Below, piece by piece: positions 36,795 through 45,601 of a stretch of 64,000 nucleotides of DNA (its first letter is position 1; every line of letters begins with the position of its first letter). The DNA is from Frigoribacterium sp. ACAM 257 (GTDB taxonomy: Bacteria; Actinomycetota; Actinomycetes; Actinomycetales; Microbacteriaceae): positions 62,001 to 126,000 of the forward strand of contig NZ_VOLO01000002.1 in NCBI RefSeq assembly GCF_007954365.1, given 5' to 3'. The translations under genes were made by a program, and so were the position numbers. A model generated the notes under the pieces. It had not been told where the DNA came from. It saw only the letters and a program-made list of their open reading frames with translations, and did no database searches.

Positions 36795-37319
36795 CTAGGA
36801 GGCGCGGGCCACCACGTCGCGGTCGTCCGGCGACCCGGCCTGGTCGGGCGAGGCGGCCTTGTCGGGCGAGGCGTCGTCGCCGATGGCCTCGAGCACGCGC
36901 CGGGAGAACGACTCGAGGGTCGAGGCGTCGTCGTGCAGCGCCGCGACGAAGTAGCGGCGGATCGCGGCCGTGTGGCCCCGGGTCGCCGAGAGCATGGCCC
37001 TGCGGCCGTCAGCCGTGAGCTCGACCCAGGTGCCCCGGGCGTCCGAAGCACAGTCGGTGCGGCGCACCAGGCCGCGCTTCTCCATGCGCGTGACCTGGTG
37101 GCTGACCCTGCTCTTCTCCCAGCCGATCTGCTCGGCGATGTCGCGCACCCGGAGCCTGCGGTCGTCGCTGCGGCCGAGGCCCACTAGGATCTCGTACTCG
37201 GGGGCCGAGACGCCCGAGTCGTCGTGCAGCCTGAGCTCGAGGGCACGGTCGAGCCGCCGGCGCATCGAGTAGAAGGCGTCCCAGGCGGCCCACTCGTCGT
37301 CGGAGAGTCGCTCGGCCAT
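36795..37319 (-). CDS. MarR-family regulator
   Basis: This 174-residue protein has a winged helix (LRVRDIAEQIGWEKSRVSHQ, VTRMEKRGLVRRTDCASDAR) typical of MarR repressors and a helical dimerisation part. The C-terminal tail has Ser-Pro-Asp repeats (DDASPDKAASPDQAGSPDD). TACACT (37326-37331, complement) ends six bases before the ATG (leaderless). It is divergent from the PutA-like gene with only 41 bp between the starts, so it very likely regulates that gene and itself. Confidence 0.88.
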   Translation of the reverse strand: MAERLSDDEWAAWDAFYSMRRRLDRALELRLHDDSGVSAPEYEILVGLGRSDDRRLRVRDIAEQIGWEKSRVSHQVTRMEKRGLVRRTDCASDARGTWVELTADGRRAMLSATRGHTAAIRRYFVAALHDDASTLESFSRRVLEAIGDDASPDKAASPDQAGSPDDRDVVARAS

Positions 37320-37325
37320 TCGCCC

Positions 37326-37354
37326 AGTGTAGGGACGGGGGTCCGGCCTATCCT
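37326..37354. promoter_or_regulatory. Back-to-back leaderless promoters of marR and the PutA-like gene
   Basis: TACACT for the minus strand (37326-37331) and TATCCT for the plus strand (37349-37354) each end six bases before their start codon. Each promoter's -35 must lie over or beyond the other's -10, so RNA polymerase can occupy only one at a time, and a regulator bound here would affect both. Confidence 0.5.
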
Positions 37355-37360
37355 CGACCC

Positions 37361-40300
37361 ATGTCCGATGTGCGCGCCGCCGATCTCACCTCCCAGGTCG
37401 TCGACACGGTGCGACGGTGGCTGGTCGTCGCGTCCTCGGTCCCCGCCGACGCCGCCGCCGAGCGCTTCGCGGCGTTGCTCCGCGACCCTGACGGTCTCGC
37501 CTTCGCTGTCGCCTTCGCCGATCGCGTCGTGCGTCCGGAGGACCCGGCGGTGGCCGCGCGCCAGCTCGACCGCCTGAGCCGGGACATGCCCGCCTCGCTG
37601 CCGTGGCAGCTCAAGGCCGCGGTCGCGGCGGGCGGCGGCTTCGGCCCGTTGGCGCCGCGCACGGTCGTGCCCGTCGCGCGCAGGGCCCTGCGACGACTCG
37701 TCCAGCACCTCGTCGTCGAGGCGGCCCCCGACAAGCTCGGCCCGGCCCTCGCGGCCGCAGCCGACGGCGCCCGCCTCGACCTCGTCCCGCTCGGCGAGCC
37801 CGTGCTCGGCGAGGCGGCGGCCCGCCGCAGGGTCGACGCCACGCGCGCGCTGCTCGAGCGCGACGACGTCCACCATGTGTCCGTGCCCGTGGCCTCCGTC
37901 GTCGGCACGGGCGCGGCCTGGGGCGCCGACGAGCGGGCCGCCGCCGCGGTCGAGGCGCTCACGCCCCTCTACGAGCTCGCGCTCGCCTCCGACCCCCCGA
38001 AGACGATCGACCTCGAGGTCGACGAGCACCGTCACCTCGATCTCGCCATCGACGTCTTCACCCAGCTGCTCGACCAGCCACAGCTCGCCGACCTCGAGGC
38101 CGGCATCGAGATCCAGGCCCACGTGCCCGACGCCCTGGCGTCCCTGCAGCTGCTGACCGACTGGGCGCGCGGACGCGTCGCCCGCGGCGGTGCCCCGATC
38201 CGCGTCCGGCTGACCGTGGGCGGCGTCGCGCTCGAGGCCGTCGACGCCGCGCTGCACGACTGGCCGGTCGCGACCCATACGTCCACGGCCGAGGCGCACG
38301 CGGCGCTGCTCCGGGTGCTCGACCACGCCCTCCGCCCCGTGTCGGCCGAGTTCGCCCACCTCGGGCTCGTCACTGCCGATCCGTTCGTCGTCGCCCACGC
38401 GTGGACCCTCGCGAAGCGGCGAGAGGTGACCCAGCACCTCACCGTCGAGATGCCCCTCGGCACGTCGAGGGGGCTCCTCCGGGCGGTGCGGGCCGAGGTC
38501 GGCGACCTCGTGGTGCGGGCCCCGATCGTGCAGCAGGGCGACCTCGAGGCCGCCGCCGACCACGTCGTCCGGCGTCTCGCGGAGGTCGCCGCGCCGGGTT
38601 CTCCCCTCGCCGCCGCTGCCGACCTCGCGCCTGAGGGAGCCGCGTTCGACCAGGAGGCGGCCCGCTACCGCGAGGCGGTCGCCGATGCCGAGGCGGCCGG
38701 CGACGACGACGTGCCGCCGCCGGTTCGCCGTCAGGACCGCTCGCGGCCCCACCTGGCCGTCGCCGACCTCGACCTCGACGGCTCGTCCTCGTTCCGCAAC
38801 GAGCCCGACACCGATCCCGGGCTCGAGGGCAACCGCGCGTGGGCCCGACGCGTGCTCGCGGCCTCGCGACGCTCGGACGCCGGGCTCGACACGATCGAGG
38901 CCGCGCAGGTCGACGGCGACGACGGCGCCGCGCTCGTCGACGAGCTCGTGACCGACGCCGCCCAGGCCGGTGCAGCGTGGGGCAGGGAGGCGCCCGCGAC
39001 GCGCGCCGAGCTGCTCGAGCTCGCCGCGGACGGCGTCGCGCGTCAGCGAGCCGCCCTGGTCGAGGTGCTCGTCAGCGAGACCGGCTCCGTGCTCGACGGC
39101 GCCGATCCCCAGGTCAGCGCGACGGTCGACTCGGCGCGGCACCACGCCGGCCTCGCCCGCGGCGAGGTGAGCGTCCTCGGCGCCCGGCACGCGCCTCCTC
39201 GGCTGACGGTCGTCGTGCCGTCCTGGCGCGCCCCCCTCGTGTCGGCGGCAGAGCCCGTGCTCGCCGCGCTCGCCGCGGGCAGCGCCGTCCTGCTCTGCCC
39301 GGCGCGTGAGTCGCGCCGCACCGCGGCCGTCCTGGCCGAGGTGCTGTGGGGCGCGGGGGTGCCGCGCGCGCTGCTCGTCCTGGCCGACCTCGAGCTCGAC
39401 TCCGAGGCCGGCCGCCGACTCGTGGGGCACCCTGCCGTCGACCGGGTGCGGCTGACGGGCTCGCTCGCGCAGGCCCGGCAGCTGCGGTCGTGGCGGCCGG
39501 AGCTCGACCTCGTCGCCGACGTGCCCGTCGCCGCCGTCGCCGTCGTGACCCCGAGCGCGGACGCCGACCTCGCCGCGGCCGACCTGGTCGCGGGTGCCTT
39601 CCGCTTCGCCGGCCAGGCCCCGTCGGCCTCGCGGACGGCCGTGCTCGTCGGCTCGGCTGCCCAGGGCGAGCGCCTCCGTCGTCAGCTCGTCGACGCGGCG
39701 GCGAGCCTGCGCACCGGCTGGCCGGACGAGGCGACGACGCAGGTCGGCCCGCTGATCGACCCGGCCGAGGGTGCCGTCCTCGAGGCCCTCACCGTCCTGG
39801 CCCCGGGCGAGAGCTGGCTCGTCGAGCCCCGGCAGCTCGACGACGACGGGGGCCTCTGGTCGCCGGGCGTCAAGAGGGGCGTCACCCCCGAGGCCGCAGC
39901 GCGGACGGCTGCCGCGGCGGCTCCCGTGCTCTGCCTGGTCGAGGTGGCCGACCTCGACACGGCGATCGACCTGCAAGAGAAGCTCAGCGCGGGTGGCTCG
40001 GCCGCCCTGCACAGCCTCGACGTCGACGAGGTCGACACGTGGCTGCGCCGCGTCCGGGCAGGCACGCTCGTGGTCGGACGACCCACGTCGCCGATGGTCG
40101 TCCGTCGTCGGCCGGCTGCCGCGTGGGGGCGCTCCGTCGTGGGGCCCGCCGTCGCGGCGGGGGGTCCCGACGGCCTGCTCGCCCAGGGATCGTGGCGGCG
40201 GCTGTCGCGCGACCCCCACCCGTCGCTGCGCCTCACCGGCGTTCCCGACGTGGTCGTGCCCGTGATCGAGGCAGCCAGGTCGTCCCTCTCGTTCGAGCAG

Positions 40301-40996
40301 TTCGACCGGGTCCGGACGGGCGCGGTCGGCGACGAGCGCGCCTGGCAGGCCCACGTCGGCGTGGCACACGACGCCTCCGCCCTGGGCGTCGAGCGCAACG
40401 TCCTGCGCTATCGGCCACGGCCCGTCCTCCTCCGCCTCTCGTCCGACGCCGACCTCTCCGACCTCGTGCGGCTCCTCGTGGCCGCCGCCCGCGTGCGCGC
40501 CCCGATCACGGTCAGCTCGGCGGTTCCCGTCCCGGCGTCGCTCGTCCAGCTGCTGCACTCGCCGGCGTCGCCGATGCCGGTCGGCGCCGTGGTCGTCGAG
40601 AGCGACCAGGCGTTCCTGGCCCGCGCCTCCGCCGGTCTGCTGCAGGCCCGCGAGGCCGGCCACGAACTGGACGACCTCAGCCTGCTGGCCCGCGCGACGG
40701 GGTCGCGCGACCCGGCGGCGGTCACGGAGGCCGACGCCGACGGCGACACCGAGGCCCCCGAGCCCGACGGCGACGCGGTCGCCGAGTACCGAGACCTGCA
40801 CGTCCGGCTCATCGGCGGCGACCCGCGGGCCCTGGCCCGCGCGGTCGGCGGCAGCGTCGACGTGGTGGTGCACGGCGGCGACGTGACCGACGAGGGCCGG
40901 GTCGAGCTGCTGACGTTCGTGCGCGAGCAGAGCGTGACGGTCACGACCCACCGTTCGGGGCTCGTCGACGCCGAGCTGCGCGACCTGCGGATCTGA
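37361..40996 (+). CDS. PutA-like proline dehydrogenase/aldehyde dehydrogenase fusion with degenerate active sites
   Basis: This 1211-residue protein follows PutA architecture: helical N-terminus, PRODH barrel (about 150-440), aldehyde dehydrogenase domain (about 490-990) and a C-terminal domain. Key residues are missing. The catalytic Cys position in GQxCSA is Pro754 (GQAPSA), the catalytic Glu of AETSGKN is Asp720 in VADVPVA, ExFGP is AAAAP and FGGWKRS is AAAWGRS. In the barrel, the LVKGA lysine is lost (RLTVGGV) and EMLEGM is EMPLGT. The frame is intact over 3.6 kb. It is probably a structural or regulatory derivative, not a catabolic enzyme. Confidence 0.8.
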   Translation: MSDVRAADLTSQVVDTVRRWLVVASSVPADAAAERFAALLRDPDGLAFAVAFADRVVRPEDPAVAARQLDRLSRDMPASLPWQLKAAVAAGGGFGPLAPRTVVPVARRALRRLVQHLVVEAAPDKLGPALAAAADGARLDLVPLGEPVLGEAAARRRVDATRALLERDDVHHVSVPVASVVGTGAAWGADERAAAAVEALTPLYELALASDPPKTIDLEVDEHRHLDLAIDVFTQLLDQPQLADLEAGIEIQAHVPDALASLQLLTDWARGRVARGGAPIRVRLTVGGVALEAVDAALHDWPVATHTSTAEAHAALLRVLDHALRPVSAEFAHLGLVTADPFVVAHAWTLAKRREVTQHLTVEMPLGTSRGLLRAVRAEVGDLVVRAPIVQQGDLEAAADHVVRRLAEVAAPGSPLAAAADLAPEGAAFDQEAARYREAVADAEAAGDDDVPPPVRRQDRSRPHLAVADLDLDGSSSFRNEPDTDPGLEGNRAWARRVLAASRRSDAGLDTIEAAQVDGDDGAALVDELVTDAAQAGAAWGREAPATRAELLELAADGVARQRAALVEVLVSETGSVLDGADPQVSATVDSARHHAGLARGEVSVLGARHAPPRLTVVVPSWRAPLVSAAEPVLAALAAGSAVLLCPARESRRTAAVLAEVLWGAGVPRALLVLADLELDSEAGRRLVGHPAVDRVRLTGSLAQARQLRSWRPELDLVADVPVAAVAVVTPSADADLAAADLVAGAFRFAGQAPSASRTAVLVGSAAQGERLRRQLVDAAASLRTGWPDEATTQVGPLIDPAEGAVLEALTVLAPGESWLVEPRQLDDDGGLWSPGVKRGVTPEAAARTAAAAAPVLCLVEVADLDTAIDLQEKLSAGGSAALHSLDVDEVDTWLRRVRAGTLVVGRPTSPMVVRRRPAAAWGRSVVGPAVAAGGPDGLLAQGSWRRLSRDPHPSLRLTGVPDVVVPVIEAARSSLSFEQFDRVRTGAVGDERAWQAHVGVAHDASALGVERNVLRYRPRPVLLRLSSDADLSDLVRLLVAAARVRAPITVSSAVPVPASLVQLLHSPASPMPVGAVVVESDQAFLARASAGLLQAREAGHELDDLSLLARATGSRDPAAVTEADADGDTEAPEPDGDAVAEYRDLHVRLIGGDPRALARAVGGSVDVVVHGGDVTDEGRVELLTFVREQSVTVTTHRSGLVDAELRDLRI

Positions 40997-41331
40997 GCCA
41001 GCCGCACGTCCGGGCTGTTCTCGAGGGGGGCTGCCGAGTCGCGGGCCCGAGCGGTCTGCGGGCCTGAGCGGTCTGCGGGCCTGAGCGGCCCTCTCGCGTC
41101 CCGTCCCCTGCGCACCCCTCCGTGATTTGAGAGTGATCCGCGCCGTCGAGGGCGGACTGCCCCGTCGGCCGGCTCTCAGATTTTCGATCCCTCTCGCTCT
41201 GCCCTGCTCGTGCCCGCCCCCCGCATATGCCGACCTGTGAGGCCGCCCGGCGCTCCTGATACCTGGTTCTCGCACCATCGGCGAGCCTGCGGTCGGCATG
41301 TGCGGAGCGGCCCGCGATCCGGTGCCGCGAC
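40997..41331. other. 335-bp intergenic region with tandem and inverted repeats, no gene
   Basis: I see no coding sequence here. It holds a 17-bp tandem repeat (GAGCGGTCTGCGGGCCT, twice plus a partial copy, 41049-41090), a possible weak terminator (TGAGAG near 41130 pairing with CTCTCA near 41173, followed by GATTTT), and the inverted pair of CGCAYATGCCGACC described separately. Confidence 0.6.
41222..41304. repeat. Inverted pair of the CGCAYATGCCGACC element
   Basis: CGCATATGCCGACC (41222-41235) and GGTCGGCATGTGCG (41291-41304) are inverted copies with one mismatch, 55 bases apart. The right copy is exactly the complement of the middle unit at 11682-11695. Confidence 0.65.
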
Positions 41332-41769
41332 TCAGGGCGTGCGGCGGCTGATCAGCTTCGACAGCACGATGGCGCTGCGGGTGTGGTCGACGTTCGGGGC
41401 GTTGCGCACGCGCTCGAGCGCCTCCTCGAGCGACGGGATGTCCCGGCTGCGCATGTGCACGATGGCGTCGGCGCTGCCCGTGACGGTGCCGGCGTCGACG
41501 ACCTCGGGCACCGTGCTGAGGATGCGCTGCAGCTCGGCCGGCGAGACCGTGCCCCGGCAGAAGAGCTCGACGAACGCCTCGGTGCCCAGCCCCTCGACGG
41601 CAGGGTCGACCTGGACGGTGAAGCCCTTGATGACGCCGTCGGCGACCAGACGGTCGACACGGCGCTTGACGGCCGAGGCGCTGAGGCCCACCGACGACCC
41701 GATGTCGCCGTAGCCCGCGCGGGCGTTCTGCCGCAGCAGATCGATGATGCCGTAGTCGAGGTTGTCCAC
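41332..41769 (-). CDS. Lrp/AsnC-family regulator
   Basis: This 145-residue protein has an N-terminal helix-turn-helix (DNLDYGIIDLLRQNARAGYG, GLSASAVKRRVDRLVADGVI) and an AsnC ligand-binding (RAM) domain. It lies divergent to ddaH-rocD, with palindromic TTGCGCAA sites between, so it is probably the arginine/ornithine-responsive regulator of that operon. TAGGCT (41777-41782, complement) ends seven bases before the GTG (leaderless). Confidence 0.9.
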   Translation of the reverse strand: MDNLDYGIIDLLRQNARAGYGDIGSSVGLSASAVKRRVDRLVADGVIKGFTVQVDPAVEGLGTEAFVELFCRGTVSPAELQRILSTVPEVVDAGTVTGSADAIVHMRSRDIPSLEEALERVRNAPNVDHTRSAIVLSKLISRRTP

Positions 41770-41792
41770 ATCGGGCAGCCTACGCTATTTTC

Positions 41793-41818
41793 TTGCGCAA
41801 AAGGTCTGCGTTGCGCAA
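41793..41818. promoter_or_regulatory. Paired TTGCGCAA palindromes, Lrp operator
   Basis: Perfect palindromes TTGCGCAA at 41793-41800 and 41811-41818 are 18 bp apart, close to two helical turns. ATTGCG (about 41823) and ATATGCGC (41842-41849) could be further half-sites. They lie 56-81 bp before the GTG of ddaH and abut the lrp promoter, as expected for a divergently acting Lrp protein. Confidence 0.6.
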
Positions 41819-41873
41819 GATCATTGCGTCGAGCGCACCCAATATGCGCGTTGTAGGTGTGACACTGAACTCC

Positions 41874-42749
41874 GTGAGCATCGCCGCCGAGACCGTCCAG
41901 CCTTCTCCCGAAGCCCCGCAGCCGCCGACCAGACGTGCGTCGCACCGCAGCGTGCTGATGTGCCGGCCCGAGCACTTCACGGTCAGCTACCGCATCAACC
42001 CCTGGATGGACCCGCAGGTGCCGACCGACACCTCGCGCGCCGTCGCGCAGTGGCAGACACTCTACGAGACCTACCTCGGGCTCGGCTTCGACGTGCAGCT
42101 GATCGACCCGCTGCCCGGCCTGCCCGACATGGTCTACTCGGCCAACGGCGGCTTCGTGCTCGACGGCAAGGCGTACGGCGCCAGCTTCACCTACCCCGAG
42201 CGCCAGCCCGAGGGCCCCGCCTACATGGACTGGTTCGCCGACGCCGGCTTCGACGTGGTCGTGCCCGAGGAGGTCAACGAGGGCGAGGGCGACTTCCTCC
42301 TCGTCGGCGACGTCGTGCTCGCCGGGACCGGCTTCCGCAGCGCGTCCGACTCGCACGCCGAGGTCGCCGGGGTCTTCGGCCGGGAGGTCGTAGGCCTCAC
42401 CCTGGTCGACCCGAGCTTCTACCACCTGGACACGGCGATCGCGGTGCTCGACCCGGAGCCCGTGGACGGCGTGCACAACATCGCCTACCTCGAGAGCGCC
42501 TTCGACGAGCCGTCGCTCGCCGTGCTGCGCGAGCGGTTCCCCGACGCCGTGCTCGTGAGCCAGGAAGACGCCTCGATCCTCGGGCTCAACTCGTACAGCG
42601 ACGGCTACAACGTCGTGATCGCCGCGGCCGCCACCGGCTTCGAGCGCCAGCTGCGCGAGCGCGGCTACAACCCGATCGGCGTCGACCTGTCCGAGCTGCT
42701 GCTCGGCGGGGGCGGCGTGAAGTGCTGCACCCTGGAGCTGCGACGATGA
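41874..42749 (+). CDS. ddaH: Dimethylargininase (DDAH, amidinotransferase superfamily)
   Basis: This 291-residue hydrolase of the guanidino-modifying superfamily yields citrulline from methylated arginines. MVYSANGGFVLDGKAYGASF, the catalytic His in FYHLDTAIAVLD and the C-terminal catalytic Cys in GGGGVKCCTLELRR are present. I chose the GTG at 41874: upstream codons lie over regulatory palindromes, and GACACT (41861-41866) ends seven bases before it. rocD overlaps by four bases (ATGA). Pairing with rocD suggests arginine/ornithine use. Confidence 0.87.
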   Translation: MSIAAETVQPSPEAPQPPTRRASHRSVLMCRPEHFTVSYRINPWMDPQVPTDTSRAVAQWQTLYETYLGLGFDVQLIDPLPGLPDMVYSANGGFVLDGKAYGASFTYPERQPEGPAYMDWFADAGFDVVVPEEVNEGEGDFLLVGDVVLAGTGFRSASDSHAEVAGVFGREVVGLTLVDPSFYHLDTAIAVLDPEPVDGVHNIAYLESAFDEPSLAVLRERFPDAVLVSQEDASILGLNSYSDGYNVVIAAAATGFERQLRERGYNPIGVDLSELLLGGGGVKCCTLELRR

Positions 42750-44023
42750 CGACCGACACGACCCGCACCTCCTCGGCCACCGCCACCGCCTCCTCGGCCT
42801 CGGGCACGGCCGCCGCCACCACCGCCGCGATCGCGGTCGAGGACGCCTCGCTGGCGCACAACTACCACCCTCTGCCCGTCGTGGTGTCGACGGCCGAGGG
42901 CGCCTGGGTCACCGACGTCGAGGGGCGCCGGTACCTCGACTGCCTGGCGGCCTACTCGGCCGTCAACTTCGGACACGGCCACCCGACGCTCGTCGCGGCG
43001 GCCCGGGAGCAGCTCGACCGAGTCACCCTGACGAGCCGGGCGTTCCACAACGACCAGCTAGGCCCGTTCGCCGCCGAGCTCGCCGCCCTGCTCGGCAAGC
43101 AGATGGTCCTGCCGATGAACACGGGCGCCGAGGCGGTCGAGTCGGGCATCAAGGTCGCGCGTGCCTGGGGCTACCGCGTCAAGGGCGTGCGGCCCGGCGC
43201 CGCGAAGATCGTGGTCGCGGCGGGCAACTTCCACGGGCGCACGACGACCATCATCAGCTTCTCCGACGACGAGGAGGCGCGGGCCGACTTCGGTCCGTAC
43301 ACCCCCGGATTCGTGACGGTGCCCTACGGCGACCCCGCCGCGCTCGAGGCCGCGATCGACGACGACACCGTCGCCGTGCTGATCGAGCCGATCCAGGGCG
43401 AGGCCGGCGTGGTCGTGCCGCCGGAGTCCTACCTGCCCGAGGTGCGCCGCATCACCCGCGAGCGGAACGTGCTGTTCATCGCCGACGAGATCCAGTCGGG
43501 ACTCGGGCGCACCGGCGCCACCGTCAGCTGCGACCTCGTCGACGTCGTGCCCGACCTGTACCTGCTGGGCAAGGCCCTCGGCGGCGGCATCGTCCCCGTC
43601 AGCGCCGTGGTCGGCGACCGCGACGTGCTCGGGGTGCTGAGGCCGGGCGAGCACGGGTCCACGTTCGGCGGCAACCCGCTCGCCGCCGCCGTCGGCCTCG
43701 CGGTGGTGCGGATGCTCGCGACCGGCGAGTGGCAGGAGCGCGCGACGCGACTCGGCACGCGCCTCCGTGACGGCCTCGAGGCCCTCGTCGGCTCGGGGGT
43801 CGTGACCGTCCGCGGGGCCGGCCTCTGGATGGGGATCGACATCGACCCCGCCGTCGGCACCGGCCGCGAGGTCTGCGAGGAGCTGATGCGCCGCGGTGTG
43901 CTCGCCAAGGACACGCACGGCTCGACCATCCGGCTCGCGCCGCCGATCGTGATCACCGAGGAGGAGGTCGACGAGCTCGTGTCGACCCTCGGCTCGGTGC
44001 TGGGCGACCTGCGCCGGGGCTGA
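42746..44023 (+). CDS. rocD: Ornithine aminotransferase
   Basis: This 425-residue class III PLP aminotransferase converts ornithine to glutamate semialdehyde. YLDCLAAYSAVNFGHGHP, MNTGAEAVESGIKVAR, NFHGRTTTIISFSDD, the lysine motif LLGKALGGGIVPVSAV and HGSTFGGNPLAAAVG are the OAT pattern. An Ala/Ser/Thr-rich leader of about 28 residues precedes the domain. The ATG overlaps the ddaH stop. A UUCG hairpin ends the operon. Confidence 0.93.
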   Translation: MTTDTTRTSSATATASSASGTAAATTAAIAVEDASLAHNYHPLPVVVSTAEGAWVTDVEGRRYLDCLAAYSAVNFGHGHPTLVAAAREQLDRVTLTSRAFHNDQLGPFAAELAALLGKQMVLPMNTGAEAVESGIKVARAWGYRVKGVRPGAAKIVVAAGNFHGRTTTIISFSDDEEARADFGPYTPGFVTVPYGDPAALEAAIDDDTVAVLIEPIQGEAGVVVPPESYLPEVRRITRERNVLFIADEIQSGLGRTGATVSCDLVDVVPDLYLLGKALGGGIVPVSAVVGDRDVLGVLRPGEHGSTFGGNPLAAAVGLAVVRMLATGEWQERATRLGTRLRDGLEALVGSGVVTVRGAGLWMGIDIDPAVGTGREVCEELMRRGVLAKDTHGSTIRLAPPIVITEEEVDELVSTLGSVLGDLRRG

Positions 44024-44026
44024 GCG

Positions 44027-44042
44027 GGCGCCTTCGGGCGCC
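44027..44042. terminator. GGCGCC-TTCG-GGCGCC hairpin between convergent genes
   Basis: A six-base GC stem closed by a UUCG tetraloop sits three bases after the rocD stop and seven bases before the end of the converging glycosyltransferase, suitable as a bidirectional terminator. Confidence 0.6.
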
Positions 44043-44048
44043 GGCACG

Positions 44049-45572
44049 TCAGCCGCGGCCGGTGGGCGTCACGAAGAGGTAGACGACGCTGCGCTCGGTG
44101 CGGTGCTCCTGGGCGTTGGTGAAGCCGAGCCCGCCGAGCGTGCGCCGGTCGGCGTCGTCGAGGGCGTCGGTCTGGAGGCGGGCGATCCAGAGGCGCTCGA
44201 CGCCGTCCAGCCGCTCGCGGAGCACGACGGCGTCGTCGGCGTCCTCGAGGTCGAGGGTGGCGTCCGTGAAGAGCCCCTCGGAGATGCCGCTGCCGACGAA
44301 CGCGAGGTCGTCCAGCTCGTCGAACCGGTCGGGGTACGCGTAGAGGGCCTGTCGCGGCCTCGTCGAGACGGTGCCGGTGGCGTCGAGCAGGAACGCGTCG
44401 CCGGGTCGTGCCTGGCTCTCGATGTACGTCGAGAGCTGGGCGAGGTCCGCGCCGCCGCCCTTGCCCGCCGGCAGGCGCTGGGCCACCCAGGTCGGGGCGG
44501 AGGCCACGACGAGCAGGGCGATGAGGGCGATGCTGATCCACCGGCGACGGAACCCGGTGATCGCGACGGCGAGCAGCAGGGCCATGCCGGGCGACGACCA
44601 CGTGACGATCCGCGCCTGGTACACGGGCGACAGCACCACGCCGAGGACGAGCAGGAGGCCAGCGGGGAGCGCCGTCCAGAGCGCCCCGAGCAGCACGACG
44701 CTCCCGGGGGTGCGCGATCGGTCGCGGAGGCGCGTGCCGAGCAGGATCAGCAGCACGACGGCGATCGCGGCCCACGCCACGGACGTGGCGAACCAGGGCT
44801 CGACGAGCACGCTGTACCAGGTGATGTCGGAGCCGGTCGACGGATCGTCGGCCGAGAGCAGCCTCGTGCGCTCGGACAGCACGGTGCCGATCACGGGCGC
44901 CGAGACGAGCAGGGCCGACCCGGTCGAGATCGACCAGCCGAGGAGGCGGTGGCGGGCTCCCCGACGCCGGCGCTGGGCCGGTGCCAGCACGAGGAACACC
45001 CCGTGCACGACGACGATCAGCCCGATCGGGACGAACGTGACGATCGCGCCGGCGAGGGCGGCCCCGTAGCCGATCCACCACCTCCGCTGGTGCCGGCGCG
45101 ACGCGACCAGCACGAGGACGGTGAGCCAGACGGCGACGGCGGCGGTCAGCGCGTACGGGCGTGCCTCGGTCGCCTCGAGCGTGAGGCGGGGCAGGACCGC
45201 GGAGATGCCCGCGGCGAGCAGCGCCGTGCGGCGGTCGGTGAGCATCCGCGTGAGGACGAGCACGCCGGCCGCGACGACGCCGACCGCGACCGAGCTCGGC
45301 AGCCGGGTGACGAGCGTGCTCTCGCCGAGAAGGCCCGTCCAGAAGTGCATGAAGACGTAGTAGGCGCCGTGCACGAGGTCGCGCTGGTCGAGGAACGCGA
45401 GCAGGTCGGGCAGGGGGAGGCGCGCGGCCTGCAGGGTGGTGGCCTCGTCGCTCCAGTAGGAGGGGACCCAGGCGGCGGCGAGCCCGACGACCAGCGCGGC
45501 GACGCCGGCCAGCAGCGGGTCGAGCCAGCGGCTGCGGGAGGGGACGACGGCCGGGTCGTGGCCGATGCTCAC
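44049..45572 (-). CDS. Membrane glycosyltransferase-like protein (GT39/GT-C fold)
   Basis: This 507-residue protein has about ten transmembrane helices. The Asp-Glu of the first loop (PSYWSDEATTLQAARLPLPD) is the GT-C acidic motif, and TLEATEARPYALTAAVAVWL follows as in mannosyltransferase-like proteins of Actinobacteria. A soluble C-terminal domain of about 130 residues ends it. It probably transfers sugars from polyprenyl-phosphate donors to envelope acceptors. The GTG start is just upstream of the tRNA-Phe remnant. Confidence 0.8.
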   Translation of the reverse strand: MSIGHDPAVVPSRSRWLDPLLAGVAALVVGLAAAWVPSYWSDEATTLQAARLPLPDLLAFLDQRDLVHGAYYVFMHFWTGLLGESTLVTRLPSSVAVGVVAAGVLVLTRMLTDRRTALLAAGISAVLPRLTLEATEARPYALTAAVAVWLTVLVLVASRRHQRRWWIGYGAALAGAIVTFVPIGLIVVVHGVFLVLAPAQRRRRGARHRLLGWSISTGSALLVSAPVIGTVLSERTRLLSADDPSTGSDITWYSVLVEPWFATSVAWAAIAVVLLILLGTRLRDRSRTPGSVVLLGALWTALPAGLLLVLGVVLSPVYQARIVTWSSPGMALLLAVAITGFRRRWISIALIALLVVASAPTWVAQRLPAGKGGGADLAQLSTYIESQARPGDAFLLDATGTVSTRPRQALYAYPDRFDELDDLAFVGSGISEGLFTDATLDLEDADDAVVLRERLDGVERLWIARLQTDALDDADRRTLGGLGFTNAQEHRTERSVVYLFVTPTGRG

Positions 45573-45601
45573 GCGGCCCCTGCCGAGGTCGGGCCGTCGA
45601 G

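Noticed and set aside
37184-41299. 1371-codon minus-strand open frame opposite the PutA-like gene
   Set aside because: It has Arg/Gly/Asp-rich antisense composition with no domains, whereas the plus strand shows clear PutA homology and normal codon bias.
42013-42026. Exact CGCAGGTGCCGACC match to the 11696 repeat unit inside ddaH
   Set aside because: It encodes conserved residues (PQVPT) in the right frame and stands alone, so coding coincidence is enough.
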